Positions 54,936-64,000 of a stretch of DNA of 64,000 nt are shown here, piece by piece (positions within the stretch are counted from its first letter, which is position 1; every line of letters begins with the position of its first letter). The notes under the pieces were generated by a model, which saw only the letters and a program-made list of their open reading frames with translations, did not search any database and was not told the origin of the DNA. This stretch comes from Pseudomonas laurylsulfativorans (GTDB taxonomy: Bacteria > Pseudomonadota > Gammaproteobacteria > Pseudomonadales > Pseudomonadaceae): contig NZ_MUJK01000010.1 in the NCBI RefSeq assembly GCF_002906155.1, forward strand, positions 62,001 to 126,000, in the 5' to 3' direction. The translations under genes were made by a program, and so were the position numbers.

Positions 54936-57900
54936 ATGACAACTACAACTGCTGCACCCACCCTGATTCAACGGCATGCCGGCCAACAAGCCGAGTACGG
55001 GGCAATACTGACAGCGTTACGAGCCGTTAAGGCGGCAGCCTCAGACCTGCGTGGATACTACCTGTCACCCCTTGCAGATTCACCCCTGGCCTTTGAGTTC
55101 GAGCACGCGAAAACTCTTATGCTCGCATTGTTCGAAGGGGACGGCGAAAGGGCTTTGACTAACCATCTTCGACCACTCAAAGGACTGCTGACAGAAGTTG
55201 ACGCCATCGCCGATCAGTGTGTTTTCACGACGCTGCGCCGCGATGGCTCCCTCGCTACGTACGCGGTTGAGGATGTGACAAGTGCCGCCAGCCAGATTCG
55301 AACCTTTCAACAAGCGCTTGTGAACATAGGTGGACACATACGCACCGACAGGGTGCTACCTCTGTCGCAGTTTCTGAAGTATTACGGCCTCGCATTGCCG
55401 GCGACACAAAACACGGACTCCCTGGCCCGACTGATAGAGGCGGTGGAAGAAAAACGCGCTATTCACCGATTGAACCTGGAACAGGGGCTGCAAATCAGTG
55501 AACTGATAGAACCGCACGATCACACTGCGATTCACAACCTCGTCAGCGAAATCCTCACAAATGAAGCCAACTCCGTCATCGACGTCCTGGCCAGCGAAGT
55601 CGCACCACCGATGACATCACAACAACTGGCCACCCAGCCCACCGCCTGCCTTGAGCGCTTGCTCGACACTCCCAAGGCACGCAACCTGGCCCAACGCCTG
55701 CTGGAGACGCTCAACTGGTACGGCACCCGATCCGACGAAGAAACGGTGCCAGACATCGGCGCAAAACTGCTGCTGGAAGCGCTGCGACTGCGGTACGAAC
55801 TGTCGTACTCCCATCCGTCTCAGAGCATAGCCGGCTATCAACTGCAACAACGCGCCAATCACGGCAAAAGCTACGCGGATATCCTCAATCACTTCCGGCA
55901 ACACTTGGAGGACTCGCTTCGCACGACAACACCAACCGAAACAGCGCTGCTGGGAAGGCTCTGTCAAGCCAGTTTTCCAGTTGAATTTCAGGTGCGCGAC
56001 ATTCCCCACGACTTGCCCTATGCCACTTCTATCGTCTGGGTCAATTTCGTTCACGGCACCCTTCTCGCTCATGCACTGGACCCGACCCTTCTGCAACGAC
56101 TGACCTTCCAGCAATTGACCGACCTACCGTTGAAAAAAAGCGAGAGCGCCACAGACGCCCTGCTCCAATTGATCGCGTTGACGCGAATTCCAGCGGCGTT
56201 GACTTGGGCGCAGGCGACTGGGGCGTTGGTACCCAGTGTGCAAACCAGCGACTCTCGGGAAGACAAAATGAAGGCCGTGCAAGCGCTGGAAGACCACAAG
56301 TTGCAATTGAATGACGCGATCGTCCAACTCGATATCGCCCCCCCACAACGGTTGAAGCTGGCGCAACAGCAACTGAAGGTGGCATTGACCAACGAAATTT
56401 CGATCGATCCTTTGAGCATCCGTGTGATGCGCGACCTTTATCGGTCAGGCAGACGGGTTGAACGCAACATCCTGGATACCCCGGTTGTGCCGCAGGTAAC
56501 CTGGCCGCTGCTTGAGGTTTATGCTTCAGGTGGTTTAAGCCCCGATAGCAAGTGGTACATCAGCCAGGACGGCAAGACCGCGAACTTTTGGATCAGATTG
56601 TCCCCTGATCGCAAGTTTGAATGGGGTTTGGCAAATACTGACGACTCTACTTCCCGCACCTTAATGCTTCCACGCGACCGCACACTGCCTGATATCGAGG
56701 CGCTGTTCGACGAGCAATTCAAAAGCTACCTCGCCAAGACAAAAACAGCCTACGAAAACCTGATCAAAAGCCTGTTGGTCACGCTGCCGTGGGCCGATCG
56801 CAAGGCATTGGAGCATGGTGACGTCAGGGTACTCAGCCTCAGGGGTGAAACCGGGCGCAAGGCCGAAGAAGAAACTGCAGCACACACTCTGCCGCTCAGG
56901 GCACGCATGGGGTTTGTGCTGCAAGCCAGTTACGGGAACGCCGTGCGCTTCTATGAGTGCCTGCCCCGTGCCGGCGTCATAAGACCGCGCACCGATGTGA
57001 CAACCGCCCATGTCGGTGGCGTCCGTGGCAAGTTTTTTTTCCGTAACCGACTTGTTGAGGAGGACTATGACTACTACGTCGCCATACGCACACACCGCTT
57101 GCCATTCGACCGGGATGCCCATGCAACCGGCACGCCCCTGAAATCAGGAGCCACCTGTTTCGCGATTCTTGACCCACTCGGCGACGCCCTCCCCCCTACT
57201 CAAATTCCGCCGGCACATCACGACTATTCTCCCAATCTCACGCTGACATCCCCCCGCACGCTGCAAATCGCGTCCTTGATTGCAACCCAACTGCTTTATC
57301 TTGATGAACAGGAGCAGCGCCGCGAGGCCTGGGGAGTCACACAATACGAACGCCACCTCGACGAAAAACACTGGCTTCACAACCTCAAGGGCTTCGTACC
57401 CTTCTGGGGCAGCCTCGAAGATCTTCAATCGGACCAGTTCGGAGATCGCATTCTCGGCGTACTCGGCCTGGCGCTCGACGTCGTGTCATTTGCTGCGCCC
57501 TTGGGTAAGTTCGCTGCCGGGAGCATCCGTTTGGCCGCCCGAGCCGGCAGAGTGGGCATTCGTGCGACGTTGCCGCGGATGGCAAATTTATCCAGCAAAC
57601 TGGTGACGTCGAGCTTGAAAAACCTCAACCCTCTGGACGGTGCGACCGACTTGTTGCGGCTCACCGGACGAGGAGTAAAAGGCGCGGGGCGCGCAGTGGC
57701 CCATCTCGAGAAGCGGGCGATGTTCCAATTGAAAAAACTCGCCGGCAAGGTCGATAGCTATGACTTTGTCAGCAGCCTGCCCCAGGCAATCGAACCGGGA
57801 CGCTGGAAACCGTTGATGGATGCTGACCAACTGGGCATCGTCAAAGGCATCGAAGATGTTCCCGTGCGCAAGATCGACGGCCACCATTACTTGTTTGACC

Positions 57901-59579
57901 CACTGTCTACTCGCCCCTACGGCCCCCGGCTCACCCCCCGGAATCATGAACTTTCACTCGGGCGCTCCCGCTACAGCATCGTGAAAAAAACCGACGATCT
58001 GGTTTTCATCGAGCTCCCGGAACAGGCGCACGTTCGCTACCAGTTCGATATCGATGGGCGCACGACAGTCTTCATCGACGACATTCCCTACCGGCTGGAT
58101 GGCGAAGAACTGCGCCGTGTCGAGATGATCGATGACAGCAGTGCATTGACGTTAGTCCCCTGTCGGCCACGCCGCGCGCCAAACAACAGCAGCGATTGCC
58201 TCAACAGTTTTGTGACAGGGACACCTGCCCCGACACCGGAGATCGGCTCGCTCGACGAAACCAAGGGTTACGCGCCCTGGTTTGGCGACAGGGTGTCTGA
58301 AGCGGTTAGGCGGCCAGGTCACGACGGTCAGTTTGTAACCCATGAGGGAAATCTTTATCAGATCATCGACAACATCCCGACGCTGTACCCAGATGACATC
58401 ACCGAACTTGGCTTTGCCAAGAAGTGGCTGGTGCCCCGCCGCGAGATGCCGGCCACCCTGATGTTCCGCAAAGGCATTTATGGCCGTATCGAGGTCAAGG
58501 GGGTTTACGAGGGCGCCGAGGACCTGCACCGGACCGGGGCCATTCTGGTGCCGTCCATCGATGAGTCGAGTACGTATGTCTTCAGCCGAATCAACACCGA
58601 CAAGTATTACGTTGCGACAGTTCCCAAGGGACAAAGCCTGAACGAGCCGCTGACCTTGAAACGCTTGTTCAAGGCTGACATGACTGAAGGCACGCTGGGT
58701 GAGGAACTGCTAACGGTGTACACCGGGTCATTGAGCGCCAATAACATCGCGCGCATCCACAGCAAAGAAGCCCTTGAGCTCGCGATGAAAACCATGGACG
58801 AGATCGCCATTCCGATCGGAACGGCCCCTAACCCACCGGGCAACATGAAATTCCTGAAAGTCGACACCAGCCCTGGAGAAGCGCTGATGTTCGATCATTC
58901 AACCCGAATGATCGTCACTCGACTGCCTGAAGGCGCCACGACATGGAGCAGGAGCAAGGATGCTCCGGAGGACTTGCGTCAAAGCACCGCCAATATTTTC
59001 GATTCGCTGTTCATGGAGCCGACGATCGACGCCAGTAAGGCCAACAGCGCGCTAAGGATCAACCAGACCATGCAGAAGCTGCACCAGTTGACCCCCAAGC
59101 GCCAACGCGCCTTCAACCCGAGGAACATTGCCTACGCCGACGTCATGACCAGCAGTGGGCAGCGGGAAATCTACGTCAGCGTTTCCGGTGCCCAGCAAGC
59201 GACCGGTTACTTGCCGCTGTTCAAACAGCATCTTGGGGCGGATTCAGTTCGGGTCGGCGAATCAACCTACTTCAATATCGACATGAATCAGAGCTTTCCC
59301 CACACCTCTCTCGATGTGACCGCTGAAGGCAAGTTGCTGGCCGTGCCGACGACCATCAAGGACATCGGAACTTACAAGCCAGCGCAGTCGATAAAACCGA
59401 CGTCACTGGACAGCGAAAGCAAGTTGATCCACGTGATTCGGGAAAAGTACCCCGACCCCAAGGCGATCAAGTCCGTCAATATCGCCACGACGATGCCCCC
59501 TTGCGAGTCGTGCTCGATCGTGATGAAACAATTCAGCTACGACGGTGGGGAAAACGCGCTCCAGGTGCTGTGGAGTTAA
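54936..59579 (+). CDS. Large dermonecrotic-toxin-like protein with C-terminal deaminase-like domain
   Basis: 1,547-residue protein resembling the large Pseudomonas proteins annotated as dermonecrotic toxin domain (DUF6543-type); that resemblance is from memory. A long helical N-terminal half is followed by a hydrophobic stretch around residues 830-930 that may enter membranes. The last about 130 residues look like a BURPS668_1122-type toxin deaminase: N-I-A-Y-A-D-V, then D-S-E-S-K-L (D1492-E1494) and P-P-C-E-S-C (C1523, C1526), the Zn ligands and catalytic Glu. The first ligand would be Asp rather than His/Cys, so activity is uncertain. No Sec signal, RHS repeats or T6SS marker were seen. The ATG at 54936 is the best but not certain start; 54876 is possible. 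No immunity gene follows. Confidence 0.8.
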   Translation: MTTTTAAPTLIQRHAGQQAEYGAILTALRAVKAAASDLRGYYLSPLADSPLAFEFEHAKTLMLALFEGDGERALTNHLRPLKGLLTEVDAIADQCVFTTLRRDGSLATYAVEDVTSAASQIRTFQQALVNIGGHIRTDRVLPLSQFLKYYGLALPATQNTDSLARLIEAVEEKRAIHRLNLEQGLQISELIEPHDHTAIHNLVSEILTNEANSVIDVLASEVAPPMTSQQLATQPTACLERLLDTPKARNLAQRLLETLNWYGTRSDEETVPDIGAKLLLEALRLRYELSYSHPSQSIAGYQLQQRANHGKSYADILNHFRQHLEDSLRTTTPTETALLGRLCQASFPVEFQVRDIPHDLPYATSIVWVNFVHGTLLAHALDPTLLQRLTFQQLTDLPLKKSESATDALLQLIALTRIPAALTWAQATGALVPSVQTSDSREDKMKAVQALEDHKLQLNDAIVQLDIAPPQRLKLAQQQLKVALTNEISIDPLSIRVMRDLYRSGRRVERNILDTPVVPQVTWPLLEVYASGGLSPDSKWYISQDGKTANFWIRLSPDRKFEWGLANTDDSTSRTLMLPRDRTLPDIEALFDEQFKSYLAKTKTAYENLIKSLLVTLPWADRKALEHGDVRVLSLRGETGRKAEEETAAHTLPLRARMGFVLQASYGNAVRFYECLPRAGVIRPRTDVTTAHVGGVRGKFFFRNRLVEEDYDYYVAIRTHRLPFDRDAHATGTPLKSGATCFAILDPLGDALPPTQIPPAHHDYSPNLTLTSPRTLQIASLIATQLLYLDEQEQRREAWGVTQYERHLDEKHWLHNLKGFVPFWGSLEDLQSDQFGDRILGVLGLALDVVSFAAPLGKFAAGSIRLAARAGRVGIRATLPRMANLSSKLVTSSLKNLNPLDGATDLLRLTGRGVKGAGRAVAHLEKRAMFQLKKLAGKVDSYDFVSSLPQAIEPGRWKPLMDADQLGIVKGIEDVPVRKIDGHHYLFDPLSTRPYGPRLTPRNHELSLGRSRYSIVKKTDDLVFIELPEQAHVRYQFDIDGRTTVFIDDIPYRLDGEELRRVEMIDDSSALTLVPCRPRRAPNNSSDCLNSFVTGTPAPTPEIGSLDETKGYAPWFGDRVSEAVRRPGHDGQFVTHEGNLYQIIDNIPTLYPDDITELGFAKKWLVPRREMPATLMFRKGIYGRIEVKGVYEGAEDLHRTGAILVPSIDESSTYVFSRINTDKYYVATVPKGQSLNEPLTLKRLFKADMTEGTLGEELLTVYTGSLSANNIARIHSKEALELAMKTMDEIAIPIGTAPNPPGNMKFLKVDTSPGEALMFDHSTRMIVTRLPEGATTWSRSKDAPEDLRQSTANIFDSLFMEPTIDASKANSALRINQTMQKLHQLTPKRQRAFNPRNIAYADVMTSSGQREIYVSVSGAQQATGYLPLFKQHLGADSVRVGESTYFNIDMNQSFPHTSLDVTAEGKLLAVPTTIKDIGTYKPAQSIKPTSLDSESKLIHVIREKYPDPKAIKSVNIATTMPPCESCSIVMKQFSYDGGENALQVLWS

Positions 59580-59581
59580 AC

Positions 59582-61408
59582 CTACAACCGCTGCAAATGC
59601 CCATAAAGCTTGGCGTACAAACCACCATCGGCAATCAGCTGTTGGTGGTCGCCATCCTCTGCGATCTGCCCGCCGTCGAACACCAGCACACGGTCAGCCT
59701 GTTTTACCGCCGAAAGTCGGTGGGCAATGATCAACGTGGTGCGATTACTCAGAAACCGCGCCAAGGCCTGGTGCAAGTTGTATTCGGTGGCGGCGTCCAG
59801 TGCCGAGGTGGCCTCGTCCAGAATGACGACCTTGGGTTCGGCCAGCACCATTCGGGCGATGGCCAGGCGCTGACGCTGTCCACCGGACAAACGCACGCCG
59901 GAGCGCCCGACGATGCTGTCCAGGCCATTGGGCAAATCCCGGACGGTGCCGTGCAATTGGGCGATTTCCAGTGCATGCCAGCAAGCCTCGTCACTGCGCT
60001 CGCGGCCCATGGTCAGGTTGGCCCGAATGGTGTCGTTGAACAGCGCCGGATGTTGCAGGACCACGGCAACATTTTCCCGCACGGTTTCCAGGCCGATCTC
60101 TTGCTGGGTCGAACCGCCAAAGCGAATGGTTCCGGCCAACGGCGTGTACAAGCCCAGTAGCAGTTGCACCAGCGTGCTCTTGCCACCGCCACTGGCGCCG
60201 ACGATCGCGACCTTTTCGCCGGGGGCGATGGACAGGTTCATCTGGTTCAGAACCAGCTCATCGCCGTAACCGAAGCTCAACCCTTGTACTTCCAGCCCAA
60301 CCGTCTCGCGACCGATGAACGGGTCGACTCCACCCGGGTATTCGGGCTCATCGGCCCGGGACAACAGCTCATTGATCCGCGACAGCGCACCGCCGGCCGC
60401 GTAGTAGGCATATTGCAGGTTCAGCAGCTGTTCGACCGGACCGATCATGAACCACAGGTAGCTGAACACCGCGAGCATCTGACCGATGGACAGGTCGGAA
60501 AACAACACCGTGAGCATGGCCGCGGCCCGGAAAATATCGATGCCGAACTGAAACAGCAAACCGCTGGCCCGGTTCGACGCATCGGTTTTCCATTGCGAAT
60601 TCACCGCATAGTCGCGCACATCACGGGCGCGATGCCCCAAGCGACCGAGGAAGAACCCCTGGCGGTTGCCGGCGCGAACTTCCTGGATGGCATCCAGCGT
60701 TTCGGTCAGCGCCTGGGTAAAACGCGAAGTGCTGTCGTTCTCGAGTTTCTTCAGATGCTTGACCCGCTTGCCCAACTGCACCGTGGCGTAGATCACCAGC
60801 GGGTTGAACAGCAGAATCAGCAAGGCCAGTTTCCAGTGCATCCACATCAGAATGCCCGCCGTGCCGACCAGGGTCAGCATGGCCACGAGGAAACGGCTGA
60901 GGGTTTCACCGACGAATTTGTCCAGTGTGTCCAGATCGGTGACCAGATGCGTGGTCACCGTGCCGCTGCCCAGGCTTTCGTATTCACCCAGCGAGATACG
61001 CTTGAGCCGTTCGATCAGGCGTATGCGAATGCGGTAGACGATGTCCTTGGCCAACCCGGCAAACAATTTCGCCTGCACCACGTTGAACAGCAACGCCGTA
61101 CACCGCAGGGTCAAGGTCACCAGCAGCATCAGGCCGATGTAGCCCGCGGCTTTCTGCCAATCTTCAGGCAGCGCGTGGTTCATGATCTTCAGCGCGGCAT
61201 CACCGTGCCCCAGCAACACTTCGTCCACCAGCAACGGCAGGAGCAAGGGAATCGGTACGCTGCATAACGTCGCCAGTACGGCCACGCCGTTGGCGATCCA
61301 CAGGGACTTTTTGTGATGCAGGGCCAGGCGACGGATTTCCGCCCAGCTCAGACGGTCGACATGTTTGGCGGTAGCGACGTCATCGGGCAGGTCATGCACA
61401 GGCAGCAC
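59582..61408 (-). CDS. ABC exporter, MsbA-like, fused permease and ATPase
   Basis: 608-residue half-transporter. Six transmembrane helices (about residues 35-330) precede an ATPase domain with Walker A G-A-S-G-G-G-K-S-T, signature L-S-G-G-Q-R-Q-R, and Walker B V-V-I-L-D-E-A-T-S-A-L-D. It likely exports lipid or drug-like molecules. It overlaps the upstream DsbA gene by 17 bases (GTG start at 61408) and stops two bases short of the toxin stop. It is not a type I protein exporter, because no adaptor genes are near. Confidence 0.9.
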   Translation of the reverse strand: MLPVHDLPDDVATAKHVDRLSWAEIRRLALHHKKSLWIANGVAVLATLCSVPIPLLLPLLVDEVLLGHGDAALKIMNHALPEDWQKAAGYIGLMLLVTLTLRCTALLFNVVQAKLFAGLAKDIVYRIRIRLIERLKRISLGEYESLGSGTVTTHLVTDLDTLDKFVGETLSRFLVAMLTLVGTAGILMWMHWKLALLILLFNPLVIYATVQLGKRVKHLKKLENDSTSRFTQALTETLDAIQEVRAGNRQGFFLGRLGHRARDVRDYAVNSQWKTDASNRASGLLFQFGIDIFRAAAMLTVLFSDLSIGQMLAVFSYLWFMIGPVEQLLNLQYAYYAAGGALSRINELLSRADEPEYPGGVDPFIGRETVGLEVQGLSFGYGDELVLNQMNLSIAPGEKVAIVGASGGGKSTLVQLLLGLYTPLAGTIRFGGSTQQEIGLETVRENVAVVLQHPALFNDTIRANLTMGRERSDEACWHALEIAQLHGTVRDLPNGLDSIVGRSGVRLSGGQRQRLAIARMVLAEPKVVILDEATSALDAATEYNLHQALARFLSNRTTLIIAHRLSAVKQADRVLVFDGGQIAEDGDHQQLIADGGLYAKLYGHLQRL

Positions 61409-62027
61409 GCTCCAGCCAGCGGCCGAGCAGCGGGGACAACTCGCTCAAAGGCTGATAGCCATTGGTCAACAACGCCACTTGGCCGTTACGCTCAGCCAGC
61501 AGGGTGGGGAAACCGGCGATGCCCAGGTCCTGGACCCAGGTGAAGTCGGCAGATGTCGCGGCGTGCGTATCGGCACGGTCGAACGCTGCGGCGAACTCAA
61601 TTCGCGGTAGACCGGCCTGCTCTGCCAGCTCCACCAGGACACTGGCGCGCGTGACATCGCGACCTTCAGCGTAAAAGGCGTGCTGAATCAGCCCCAGCAG
61701 TTTCCAGGCACAATCCGGCGCCAATCCGCGCGCCGTCACCAGCGCCCGGCAGGCAGGCTCGGTGTCATAGACAAAGCCTTCGGGTAACGCGCCTTCAAGC
61801 TTGAAGGGCTGGCCAGTGGCCTCGGTGACCGCCTGCCAGTGCTCCAGGATATAGCGTCGGGTGGTCGGCTCCAGCGCCGCACCGCTACCGGTGCGCAAAC
61901 CACCCACGATCAGATGCACATCCACACCCGCGGCTTGCGCCTGCTCGACCAGCGCGTTGGCCACCGGGGAAAAGCCCCAGCACCAGGAACACATCGGGTC
62001 CATTACATAGAGCAGGCGCGCAGACAT
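61392..62027 (-). CDS. DsbA family protein (cytosolic thioredoxin-fold)
   Basis: 211-residue thioredoxin-fold protein with the active site C13-S-W-C16 near the N-terminus and cis-Pro in A-G-F-P-T. No signal peptide is present, so it acts in the cytoplasm, as do the FrnE-like and 2-hydroxychromene-isomerase-like DsbA relatives. It lies between trhO and the ABC exporter, overlapping the latter, and all three may be one operon. Substrate is unknown. Confidence 0.88.
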   Translation of the reverse strand: MSARLLYVMDPMCSWCWGFSPVANALVEQAQAAGVDVHLIVGGLRTGSGAALEPTTRRYILEHWQAVTEATGQPFKLEGALPEGFVYDTEPACRALVTARGLAPDCAWKLLGLIQHAFYAEGRDVTRASVLVELAEQAGLPRIEFAAAFDRADTHAATSADFTWVQDLGIAGFPTLLAERNGQVALLTNGYQPLSELSPLLGRWLERAACA

Positions 62028-62030
62028 GGT

Positions 62031-62972
62031 TCAGGCCTCGGAGGATGCTTGCTTATAGTTGTAGCCGATCGGGTGAGGCTGGTTGCGAGCCTTGGCCAGT
62101 TCGATCTGCTTCTGCCGGTCGATGGCACTGCGACGGGTCTTCTCGCTCAGCTTATCCCAGCAATGCGGGCAACTGATGCCGGCCACGTAATGCTCGGACG
62201 CGCGGTCTTCCACACTGACCGGTGTGCGGCAGGCATGACATTGGTCGTAGTCGCCCTCGCTCAGGTCATGGCGAACCGTCACGCGGTTATCGAACACGAA
62301 GCAGTCACCCTGCCATTTGGTTTCTTCCTGCGGCACCTCTTCGAGGTACTTCAGGATGCCGCCCTTGAGGTGGTAAACCTCACCAAAACCCTCGCTGAGC
62401 ATGTAGCTCGAGGCCTTCTCGCAGCGGATACCGCCGGTGCAGAACATCGCGACCTTCTTGTGCACGGCCGGATCGAAGTTGGCTTTGATGTAGTCTGGAA
62501 ATTCGCGAAAACTCGTGGTTTTCGGGTCAATGGCGCCTTCGAAGGTACCGATCGAGACCTCGTAATCGTTACGGGTGTCGATCAACAGTACTTCCGGGTC
62601 GCTGATCAACGCGTTCCAGTCTTGCGGATCGACGTAGCTGCCGACCTTTTTGTTCGGGTCCACGCCTGCCACGCCGAGGGTGACGATTTCTTTCTTGAGT
62701 TTGACTTTGGTGCGGTAGAACGGCTGCTCGTCACAGTACGACTCTTTATGGTCGATATCGTCCATGCGCGGGTCGTTCTTGAGCCAGGCCATCAACCCGT
62801 CGATGCCTTCGCGGCTGCCGGACACGGTGCCATTGATGCCTTCTTCGGCAATCAGCAGGGTGCCTTTGATGCCGTTGTCGACCATCGCTTGCAGCAGTGG
62901 CTCGCGCAGGGCGACGTAATCTTCCAGGGTGACGAACTTATACAGTGCCGCCACGACAATCTGTTGTGTCAT
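62031..62972 (-). CDS. trhO: tRNA uridine-34 hydroxylase TrhO (YceA), rhodanese family
   Basis: 313-residue enzyme with an N-terminal UPF0176 domain (A-E-E-G-I-N-G-T-V) and a rhodanese domain with the active loop C178-T-G-G-I-R-C184. It uses oxygen to form 5-hydroxyuridine at tRNA wobble position 34. A C-terminal Cys-rich zinc-like segment (C-H-A-C, C-P-H-C) is present, as in other members. It ends three bases before the DsbA gene begins. Confidence 0.95.
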   Translation of the reverse strand: MTQQIVVAALYKFVTLEDYVALREPLLQAMVDNGIKGTLLIAEEGINGTVSGSREGIDGLMAWLKNDPRMDDIDHKESYCDEQPFYRTKVKLKKEIVTLGVAGVDPNKKVGSYVDPQDWNALISDPEVLLIDTRNDYEVSIGTFEGAIDPKTTSFREFPDYIKANFDPAVHKKVAMFCTGGIRCEKASSYMLSEGFGEVYHLKGGILKYLEEVPQEETKWQGDCFVFDNRVTVRHDLSEGDYDQCHACRTPVSVEDRASEHYVAGISCPHCWDKLSEKTRRSAIDRQKQIELAKARNQPHPIGYNYKQASSEA

Positions 62973-63073
62973 GGGTAAATCTCCAGGTGGCTACCCTCGT
63001 AAGGGGTGAACCGGATGCGAAAAAAAAAGCGCCGGGTTAGCGGCGCGCTGCATTCTAACAAAAATAACCTTCT

Positions 63074-63141
63074 CTGTAGGAGCCGGCTTGCCGGCGATAG
63101 CGATTTCGAAGACGCCATCGCCGGCAAGCCGGCTCCTACAG
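63074..63141. repeat. REP inverted pair, CCGGCTTGCCGGCGA type
   Basis: CTGTAGGAGCCGGCTTGCCG and its perfect inverted copy flank a 20-base spacer. Located between bolA and trhO, which share a strand, so it may affect the end of the bolA transcript. Confidence 0.88.
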
Positions 63142-63150
63142 GGGGTAGCG

Positions 63151-63450
63151 TCAGTGTTTGCTACCGCCCGCACAGGTCGGCGAGGCCGGAGCCGCGTCGA
63201 TCTGTGCCCATTCCTCTGGCGTGTAGGTATGCAGCGCCAACGCATGGAACTCGCCCATCAGCTCGCCAAGCGTGCCGTAGACCTTCTGGTGACGCTTGAC
63301 CCGATTCAGGCCATCGAACTGCGCGCTGACCACCACGGCCTTGAAGTGGGTCTGCAAACCCCGGCTGTGCATGTGGCTCTCATCCAGCACTTGCAGATGC
63401 TCGGGCTGAAGCAGGGCCAGCGTCGATTCGATGCGTTGTTGCATGGTCAT
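63151..63450 (-). CDS. bolA: BolA family protein
   Basis: 99-residue member of the BolA/IbaG family with H-M-H-S-R-G and F-K-A-V-V-V-S plus the R-V-K-R-H-Q-K-V helix-turn-helix-like core. Family members act with monothiol glutaredoxins in Fe-S handling and stress morphology. It starts M-T-M; the second ATG six bases in is also possible. It begins 12 bases after the DUF2059 gene on the same strand, so the two are likely co-transcribed. Confidence 0.92.
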   Translation of the reverse strand: MTMQQRIESTLALLQPEHLQVLDESHMHSRGLQTHFKAVVVSAQFDGLNRVKRHQKVYGTLGELMGEFHALALHTYTPEEWAQIDAAPASPTCAGGSKH

Positions 63451-63462
63451 ACCGAACTCCGC

Positions 63463-63987
63463 TTAAGGCTTTTTCTTGGCTGGCGCAGCTGCGTCTTTCG
63501 GCGTCAGCTCGGTGGTCATGTCAGCCAGCAGCTTGTTGACCACCGGCACTGCGCTTTCCAGCTTGGCCTGGGTCATCTGGGCCGATTGCTGGGTCAGCTG
63601 GGGCATTTTTTCCATGACTTTCTTGCCCAGTGGCGACTGGTAGAACGCTACCAGGTCCTTGAGCTCGGATTCGGTGAAGTTGGTGGTGTAGAGCTTGACC
63701 ATATCCGGTTTCAGCTTGTTCCAGCCGATGGCCTGGTCCAGCGCGGCGTTGGCCTTGGCCTGGTAGGTTTCCAGCACGGCTTTTTTCGACTCAGGGGCTT
63801 TGGTCTGTTCAAACCGTTGGGCAAACATCTGCTGTACTTGCATGTACACCGGGGTGCCCAGTTTGTCAGCGTGTGCCATGGTCAGGAAAGCCTCGGCACT
63901 GGCGTTATGGCTGGCGGTGTCGGCAAGAACCTGGCCGCTGGCGCAGACCAAAGCGACGGCGGTACAGATGGCACGAAGACGAGTCAT
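63463..63987 (-). CDS. DUF2059 domain exported protein
   Basis: 174-residue protein with a signal peptide (about residues 1-22, ending V-L-A) and a helical DUF2059 domain (about residues 85-145) with F-Y-Q-S-P-L-G-K-K-V, its hallmark. It is probably periplasmic. AAAGGAAA about seven bases before the ATG supports the start near the window edge. It precedes bolA. Function of the family is unknown. Confidence 0.9.
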   Translation of the reverse strand: MTRLRAICTAVALVCASGQVLADTASHNASAEAFLTMAHADKLGTPVYMQVQQMFAQRFEQTKAPESKKAVLETYQAKANAALDQAIGWNKLKPDMVKLYTTNFTESELKDLVAFYQSPLGKKVMEKMPQLTQQSAQMTQAKLESAVPVVNKLLADMTTELTPKDAAAPAKKKP

Positions 63988-64000
63988 CGAGTTTCCTTTT

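Noticed and set aside
43..64000. CRISPR arrays, tRNA, rRNA or insertion sequences
   Set aside because: No regular direct repeats with spacers, no cloverleaf-like sequence or transposase gene was seen; the repeated palindromes are REP elements.

Overview
The window is a chromosomal segment of a Pseudomonas, most likely from the P. fluorescens group. This rests on gene order and protein content. The run serC-pheA-hisC-tyrA/aroA-cmk-rpsA-ihfB-wzz, then serotype genes, then wbpM and a comEA-like gene, is the Pseudomonas O-antigen locus layout. The run gyrA-mtnA-mtaD-ubiG-mupP-yciK beside it is also the Pseudomonas order. REP/REPIN palindromes of Pseudomonas type lie between genes. No tRNA, rRNA, insertion sequence, prophage or CRISPR array was seen.

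Layout: 1-5.4 kb holds the 3' end of rfbD (dTDP-L-rhamnose), an ethanolamine-type permease, a DUF2897 microprotein, and a TetR regulator facing a ketosynthase/SDR pair. 5.4-14.3 kb holds an unlinked second wzz, a three-gene type I secretion system (ABC, HlyD, TolC) read leftward, and its likely substrate read rightward. That substrate is an RTX protein with a transglutaminase-like N-terminal domain. A small ComEA-like protein follows. 14.4-32.5 kb is the O-antigen cluster, all on the minus strand. In transcription order it is wzz, tviB/wbpO, wbpP-like epimerase, wzx, wzy, asnB-like amidotransferase, two GT4 glycosyltransferases, an L-sugar module (RmlD-like reductase, 4,6-dehydratase/5-epimerase, 2-epimerase), a wbpV/wbpK-like reductase, wbpL and wbpM. 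The central genes are visibly more AT-rich than the flanks.

32.6-46.3 kb is conserved core on the minus strand: ihfB, rpsA, cmk, tyrA-aroA fusion, hisC, pheA, serC, gyrA and mtnA. 46.4-51.3 kb is core on the plus strand: mtaD, ubiG, mupP, yciK and a diguanylate cyclase. 51.4-54.8 kb has a heme-oxygenase-like (TenA/HDO) protein and a PAS-GGDEF-EAL membrane protein. 54.9-59.6 kb is one 1,547-aa toxin-like protein of the Pseudomonas dermonecrotic-toxin-like type, ending in a candidate deaminase domain. The right end has an MsbA-like ABC exporter, a DsbA-like protein, trhO, bolA and a DUF2059 protein.

How it works together (inference): the O-antigen genes account for a trisaccharide repeat. It would contain a D-QuiNAc or D-FucNAc initiating sugar (wbpM, wbpV/wbpK, wbpL), an L-QuiNAc or L-RhaNAc residue, and a GalNAcA-type uronic acid that may be amidated by the AsnB homologue. 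Repeats would be flipped and polymerised by Wzx/Wzy and length-set by Wzz. The best candidates for poorly described biology are the RTX transglutaminase-like exoprotein with its own secretion system, and the large deaminase-tipped toxin that has no visible immunity gene.
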